Part shown: in pieces, positions 1 to 6,437 of the stretch
Layout: the number at the start of each line of letters is the position of its first letter
Position numbering within the stretch: the stretch's first letter is position 1
Assembly (NCBI GenBank): GCA_023411445.1
Contig: JAEYOT010000334.1
Coordinates: 1-6,437 of the forward strand
DNA: 6,437 nt
Source: Pseudomonadota bacterium
Lineage (GTDB): Bacteria > Myxococcota_A > Polyangia > Polyangiales > Polyangiaceae
Reading direction: 5' to 3'
Position numbers and translations under genes: made by a program
Notes under the pieces: model-generated
Database searches by the model: none
Seen by the model: only the letters and a program-made list of their open reading frames with translations
Told to the model about the DNA's origin: nothing

Positions 1-36
1 GAGCAACGCGACTCCAAAAAGCTTCTTCAAGGCCAC
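1..36 (-). CDS. 5' end of an exported or membrane protein gene (partial, runs off the left edge)
   Basis: Only twelve codons are visible, reading MALKKLFGVALL on the minus strand from a GTG at 36-34. A GGAGG Shine-Dalgarno sequence lies at 47-43, six bases before the GTG, which is ideal spacing and is the main reason for calling a gene here. A TTG two codons further in (30-28) is a less likely start because it is 12 bases from the same site. The two lysines followed by a hydrophobic stretch look like the beginning of a Sec signal peptide or an N-terminal membrane anchor. The gene is co-directional with the beta-barrel gene upstream, but a hairpin lies between them, so it probably has its own transcription start. 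The function cannot be told from this fragment. Confidence 0.5.
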   Translation of the reverse strand, partial: MALKKLFGVALL

Positions 37-42
37 GCAAAG

Positions 43-47
43 CCTCC
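43..47 (-). promoter_or_regulatory. Ribosome binding site GGAGG for the left-edge gene
   Basis: GGAGG on the minus strand sits six bases upstream of the GTG at 36-34. It decides in favour of GTG over the in-frame TTG at 30-28. Confidence 0.5.
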
Positions 48-53
48 AATCCG

Positions 54-71
54 GCGCGCGCCCGCGCGCGC
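54..71 (-). repeat. Alternating GC inverted repeat in the leader of the left-edge gene
   Basis: Seven-base arms (54-60 and 65-71) made only of alternating G and C flank a four-base loop. The element lies just upstream of the GGAGG at 47-43 of the minus-strand gene. In RNA it would form a very stable hairpin close to the ribosome binding site; in DNA it is a potential Z-forming tract. Such tracts also arise by chance in GC-rich DNA. Confidence 0.4.
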
Positions 72-86
72 TACGCCGTCACTGAG

Positions 87-112
87 CCTATAAGAACGAA
101 AGCTTTGCGCAA
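87..112 (-). promoter_or_regulatory. Weak candidate promoter for the left-edge gene
   Basis: On the minus strand a TATAGG hexamer (92-87) resembles a -10 box and TTGCGC (112-107) resembles a -35 box. The spacer is only 14 bases, shorter than the usual 16-18, so the pair is weak. A start near position 80 would give a leader of about 45 bases before the GTG at 36. This is the only AT-richer patch in the 1-160 interval. Confidence 0.2.
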
Positions 113-115
113 GCG

Positions 116-143
116 GAGCCGGAGCCGCGCGAGGCCCCGGCTC
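116..143 (-). terminator. Hairpin downstream of the beta-barrel gene, possible terminator
   Basis: A perfect 7-bp GC-rich stem (116-122 with 137-143) continues, after one mismatch, into three more pairs (124-126 with 133-135) and a six-base loop. It begins 18 bases after the stop codon of the minus-strand gene ending at 161. The downstream minus-strand sequence has only scattered T residues (about 112-91) rather than a clean T run, so intrinsic termination may be inefficient. The hairpin separates the beta-barrel gene from the co-directional gene at the left edge. Confidence 0.45.
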
Positions 144-160
144 TGCTGCGCAGGGTGTGC

Positions 161-1009
161 TCAGAAGTAGTACAGGGCCGCGACGTTGCTCGTGAAGATG
201 TTCCACGGGTTGTCGCCGACGGTGGTGCCGATGCCGAAGCTGCTGGCGCTCGCCTCGTTGCCGCCTTGCTCGGCGCTGGTCGAGTCCATGTTCAGGCGCA
301 GGCCAACGCTGCCCTGCAGCGAGAGCTGCGGAATGCCCATGAAACCGAAATGGATTTCGGCGCCTGCGCGCGCGCCCACGTCGAGGTGGAAGCCGCTGCG
401 CGAGACCTCTTCCATCGGGCCGTCGTCGTCCGAAGCGCCGGCGAAGCCGATGTTCAGCTCCGGCACGATCTGGAAGCTGAAGTGACCGGCGGAGGCGAGC
501 GAGATCGGCACGCCGCCGTGCAGGATGAACACGGTCTGGCCCGGGCCGTCAGTCTCGGTGCCGTTGACCTCGTCCGAGGTGCTGCTCGTGGCGAAGCCGA
601 GGCCGGCGTCGATGCCGAGCATGTCGCTCAGCCAGTAGCGCACGCCGATCACGGGCGCGGCGATCGTGGCTTCAGGCTGACCCTGACCGTTGCCGATCTG
701 CATGCCGCTGCGGCCGAGGTAGCCGACGGCGAGACGTCCGACGACCGCGTCGTGGTCGGAGGTTCCGGCGACCGCTGCAGCTTGGGGCGCAGCGCCGGGC
801 AAAGCCATACCAACCTGAGCGGAGCCGCTGGTCGAGGCTGAAGCGTCAGCCGAGGCTGCCGGAGCCGGAGCGGGCTCGGCGACGGGAGCGGGCGGCTCCG
901 CGGGAGCCTCCGCGGCGGGGGCGGCGTCCTGAGCGAACGCGCTGGTAGAAAAGAGCACGCCGGCCAGACCGGCAAGGCAACCAACGATCCTGAGCTTACC
1001 GTTGTTCAT
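161..1009 (-). CDS. Exported Ala/Pro-rich protein with probable outer-membrane beta-barrel
   Basis: This encodes a 282-residue protein of unknown specific function, probably in the outer membrane. Residues 1-26 form a Sec signal peptide (basic N-region, hydrophobic core, AFA before Q27). Residues 28 to about 60 are rich in Ala, Pro and Glu, a flexible periplasmic linker or wall-associated segment. From about residue 85 the chain alternates short polar/hydrophobic stretches, Gly and aromatic residues, as in transmembrane beta-strands, and it ends with YYF. A terminal Phe is the classic recognition signal for beta-barrel assembly (BAM). The ATG at 1009-1007 is preferred over an upstream in-frame start at 1087 because GGAGG lies six bases before it and the signal peptide begins there. 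Opacity-type or OmpA-like eight-stranded barrels are comparable in length, but no family-specific motif is recognised. It is divergent from tlyA. Confidence 0.8.
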   Translation of the reverse strand: MNNGKLRIVGCLAGLAGVLFSTSAFAQDAAPAAEAPAEPPAPVAEPAPAPAASADASASTSGSAQVGMALPGAAPQAAAVAGTSDHDAVVGRLAVGYLGRSGMQIGNGQGQPEATIAAPVIGVRYWLSDMLGIDAGLGFATSSTSDEVNGTETDGPGQTVFILHGGVPISLASAGHFSFQIVPELNIGFAGASDDDGPMEEVSRSGFHLDVGARAGAEIHFGFMGIPQLSLQGSVGLRLNMDSTSAEQGGNEASASSFGIGTTVGDNPWNIFTSNVAALYYF

Positions 1010-1168
1010 TACGATCCTCCAAAAGGGGGGTCTCAAAAGCGCCGGCGCACGCAGAGCAGATGACCTTGCGGGCAGACCGGTTCCCAATTACGCGGGCGCA
1101 TCCTTGCCCGGCACACGCGATCCGCGCAAGATCACTGCAACGCAACGCGTTATACCGACTCACCGGCC
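1010..1168. promoter_or_regulatory. Divergent intergenic region between the beta-barrel gene and tlyA
   Basis: This 159-base region should hold the promoters of both genes. The best AT-rich patch is at 1149-1156: TATACC on the plus strand (1151-1156) and TATAAC on the minus strand (1154-1149) overlap, so each gene could use a -10 box in the same few bases. No good -35 hexamer accompanies either. A 10-base GCGCCGGCGC palindrome lies at 1039-1048 in the beta-barrel leader, and a 5-bp inverted repeat (1093-1097 with 1106-1110) lies between. All promoter assignments here are tentative. Confidence 0.3.
1016..1020 (-). promoter_or_regulatory. Ribosome binding site GGAGG of the beta-barrel gene
   Basis: GGAGG six bases before the ATG at 1009-1007 fixes this start over the longer reading from 1087. 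Just upstream in the transcript lies C6 followed by T4 (1030-1021). The C run could pair imperfectly with the GGAGG across a four-base loop, with one A-C mismatch. Confidence 0.7.
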
Positions 1169-1890
<722 letters not shown>

Positions 1891-1918
<28 letters not shown>

Positions 1919-2631
1919 AGCGTGTGGGTCCAGACCACGGGGGCGAAGCCCCGAAACACGTAGATCAACGTGAACACGAGCCCGCACACCCAGCGGAACA
2001 CGAACGCTCGCAGCTCGAACGGCTCGCCAAAGTCGCCCAAGTGGTGCCAACCACTGAACACCGCAGCGCACAGCGCTGCCCAGCCGAGTGAGACAAGGAG
2101 GCGCTGGCCCGGCAATGCCTCCGGCATCATCGCGAGCACCACCTTGCGACCGAGGCCATAGAGCCCAACTCGAAACGCGATCTCCTCGTAGAGGCCTGCC
2201 CCGATCGAGAGCACGATCGCGGTCATGAAGCCCCAGCTCTCACCCGGCGCTACACCCGCGTCGAGCGGCACCTTGCCGACGACGTAGCTGGCGACGAGCC
2301 GCATCGCGATGGCGTAGAGGATCCCTTCCGCCGCCACCAGGGCGAAGCGCTGCCAGCGGAGCGTGTGACCGCGCCCGAGCACCAGCAAAATCCCGGCCAA
2401 AACAGCGCCGATCGCCAGGGTTAGGCCGGAGTACGCCGGCAGGCTGGAGCTCGCGAGGGCCTTGAGCTCGCGCGTCACCATGTCCGCTGCGTTCTGCACG
2501 TCGAGCCACACCACGCCGAGGTGGTAGACGACGAAGAGCGGCAGCGTGAGGGCTAGGTCGGCGAGCGGCCCACTACCTTCCTTCAGGTACTTCTCGGTCT
2601 CGGCTTGAGACTGTCGCTCGCTCACAGCCAC
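1891..2631 (-). CDS. CPBP-family (CAAX/Rce1-like) intramembrane protease
   Basis: This is a 246-residue multi-pass membrane protein of the CPBP glutamic intramembrane protease family (Abi/CAAX protease; Rce1 in eukaryotes, MroQ in staphylococci). All three active-site motifs are visible: EEIAFR (E149, E150, R154), FxxxH at F192-H196 (followed by H197), and HTLYD (H236, D240). Hydrophobic segments lie near residues 25-45, 68-86, 96-118, 134-160, 177-195 and 206-240, consistent with six or more helices. The N-terminal 20 residues are polar and probably cytoplasmic. The start is a GTG at 2631; an in-frame GTG two codons later (2625) is equally possible because only a weak GGGG precedes both. Family members process prenylated or peptide substrates or act in bacteriocin immunity; the substrate here is unknown. 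The nearby prenyltransferase is not evidence of a shared pathway. Confidence 0.88.
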
Positions 2632-2819
2632 GCTGATGCCCCGCGCCGGGGCGCCGCGTCAAGTTCGCGGCCTGTGACTGAGGCGGTGGTGCTCGTGTGG
2701 ACGAGCGCAAAGCGGGCCCATCGCCTTGCGCGACCCTCAGCGAGCTGGGACCATAGTGGTAGCGCGCGATTCACCATCTCGCGCGGCTCACATCCAGTTC
2801 GTCGCGAGCAGGCAGCCGC
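2632..2819. promoter_or_regulatory. Divergent intergenic region between the protease and the hypothetical gene
   Basis: These 188 bases should carry promoters for both flanking genes. On the plus strand TTGCGC (2726-2731) and CATAGT (2752-2757) loosely resemble -35 and -10 boxes, but the 20-base spacer is too long for a confident call. No convincing minus-strand promoter is seen. An exact inverted repeat lies at 2763-2785 and is listed separately. Confidence 0.25.
2763..2785. repeat. Seven-base inverted repeat upstream of the hypothetical gene
   Basis: CGCGCGA (2763-2769) and TCGCGCG (2779-2785) are perfect inverted copies separated by nine bases. Centre-to-centre spacing is 16 bases, about one and a half helical turns. 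The repeat sits 35 bases before the ATG at 2820, where an operator or leader hairpin would be plausible. The arms are low-complexity CG, so chance is a real alternative. Confidence 0.3.
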
Positions 2820-3272
2820 ATGAGCTACGGATCAGACGTCCCGTCCAGCCTCCGACACCTCAAGTCGCCTTTCTACAAGGTGATCGCGACACGCTTCTAC
2901 GATGGCCCCCTGGAAGGCTTCCTAGCCCATCGGGACTGGCCGCAAGCCTGCGTGTTCCAGCTCGTGGATTGGGATCGCGAGACGGACACGCGCGTCTACG
3001 AAATAGGACGCGTGGAAGATCTGGCGTTCGAAGACGCAGTCGAGCGCCTATTCACCGATCGCAGACCCACGTGGCCCGTGTGGGTGCTGCCCGCCGCGGC
3101 CGAGCAGCGCGCCAAGCGCTTCGTGGACGAATGTATGGCGCGATCGCGCCCTGTCGCCACCATCACCACGCGCGATCTCTTCGGCAACATCGCGCTATGG
3201 ACCCCCGCTGAGGACGCGCCGGCCTCGAGCGGATTGCTCTTGGTCGCCGATCGCAAGTCCGACACCGGCTGA
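2820..3272 (+). CDS. Hypothetical protein, 150 residues, probably cytoplasmic
   Basis: I do not recognise this family. The protein has no signal peptide or membrane segment and looks like a small soluble alpha/beta fold. Probable strands lie at about 19-27, 43-50 and 57-62, then an acidic amphipathic helix at 64-79, a WPVWVLP stretch at 85-91, a helix at 93-109 and a strand at 111-117. It is unusually rich in Trp and in charged residues. The last 20 or so residues are Ala/Ser/Asp-rich and probably disordered. The ATG at 2820 has a weak GCAGG site seven bases upstream. Codon use agrees with the neighbours and gives no sign of recent transfer. It stands alone, divergent from the protease gene and convergent with the prenyltransferase gene. 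The coding call rests on a clean open frame, plausible protein composition and an otherwise empty interval. Confidence 0.72.
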   Translation: MSYGSDVPSSLRHLKSPFYKVIATRFYDGPLEGFLAHRDWPQACVFQLVDWDRETDTRVYEIGRVEDLAFEDAVERLFTDRRPTWPVWVLPAAAEQRAKRFVDECMARSRPVATITTRDLFGNIALWTPAEDAPASSGLLLVADRKSDTG

Positions 3273-3316
3273 GGGCTACCCACGGCTACGCGAGGGGCAC
3301 CTATCGACGACCAGCG

Positions 3317-3334
3317 CGTCGCCACGAGGCGATG
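3317..3334. terminator. Hairpin between the convergent hypothetical and prenyltransferase genes
   Basis: A 7-bp stem (3317-3323 with 3328-3334, including one G-T wobble) closes an ACGA tetraloop in the 95-base convergent gap 3273-3367. It could act on either strand, but no T run follows on either side. This gap holds nothing else I can identify. Confidence 0.3.
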
Positions 3335-3367
3335 GGCGAGCGTCCGAAAGCCTTGCGAAGCCGCTCG

Positions 3368-6437
<3,070 letters not shown>

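Noticed and set aside
155..841. Open frame of 228 codons on the plus strand opposite the beta-barrel gene
   Set aside because: It is antisense to a gene with a clear signal peptide, ribosome binding site and terminal Phe. Its translation is low-complexity Ala/Arg/Val/Asp, typical of GC-rich shadow frames.
2674..2823. Plus-strand frame (GTG at 2674, 49 codons) whose TGA overlaps the ATG of the hypothetical gene as ATGA
   Set aside because: The 4-base overlap would suggest translational coupling, but no ribosome binding site precedes the GTG and the Arg/Ser/Ala-rich product looks like non-coding translation. The longer version from 2605 also runs antisense into the protease start.

Overview
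The window is a GC-rich (by eye roughly two-thirds G+C) bacterial chromosomal segment. GTG and TTG starts are used alongside ATG, and housekeeping genes (tlyA, ligA) are mixed with envelope and membrane genes. Composition, gene style and an alanine/proline-rich outer-membrane-type protein would fit a myxobacterium (Myxococcota, perhaps Polyangiales). That placement is an inference, not something the sequence proves.

Layout from left to right: (1) at the left edge, the first 12 codons of a minus-strand gene with a good ribosome binding site and a signal-peptide-like start; (2) a minus-strand gene for an exported protein (161-1009) with a signal peptide, an Ala/Pro/Glu-rich linker and a probable outer-membrane beta-barrel; (3) plus-strand tlyA (1169-1918), an S4-domain rRNA 2'-O-methyltransferase; (4) a minus-strand CPBP/CAAX-type intramembrane protease (1891-2631) whose 3' end overlaps tlyA by 28 bases; (5) a plus-strand hypothetical cytoplasmic protein (2820-3272); (6) a minus-strand UbiA-superfamily prenyltransferase resembling decaprenyl-phosphate phosphoribosyltransferase (3368-4390 or slightly longer); (7) plus-strand ligA, the NAD+-dependent DNA ligase (4455 to the right edge), nearly complete and cut within its C-terminal BRCT domain.

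From gene 2 onward every gene points opposite to its neighbour, so there is no evident operon. Junctions alternate between divergent (1010-1168, 2632-2819, about 4391-4454) and convergent (1891-1918 overlap, 3273-3367). The products do not form an obvious pathway: rRNA modification, DNA replication/repair, membrane proteolysis, isoprenoid-linked envelope chemistry and an outer-membrane protein are simply adjacent.

I found no RNA genes, mobile elements, CRISPR arrays or phage genes, and no convincing new multi-gene system. The points most worth checking are a 21-codon leader ORF that holds the best ribosome binding site in front of the prenyltransferase, the overlapping convergent 3' ends with mutually exclusive hairpins, an unusual residue next to the ligase active-site motif, and the uncharacterised 150-residue protein.
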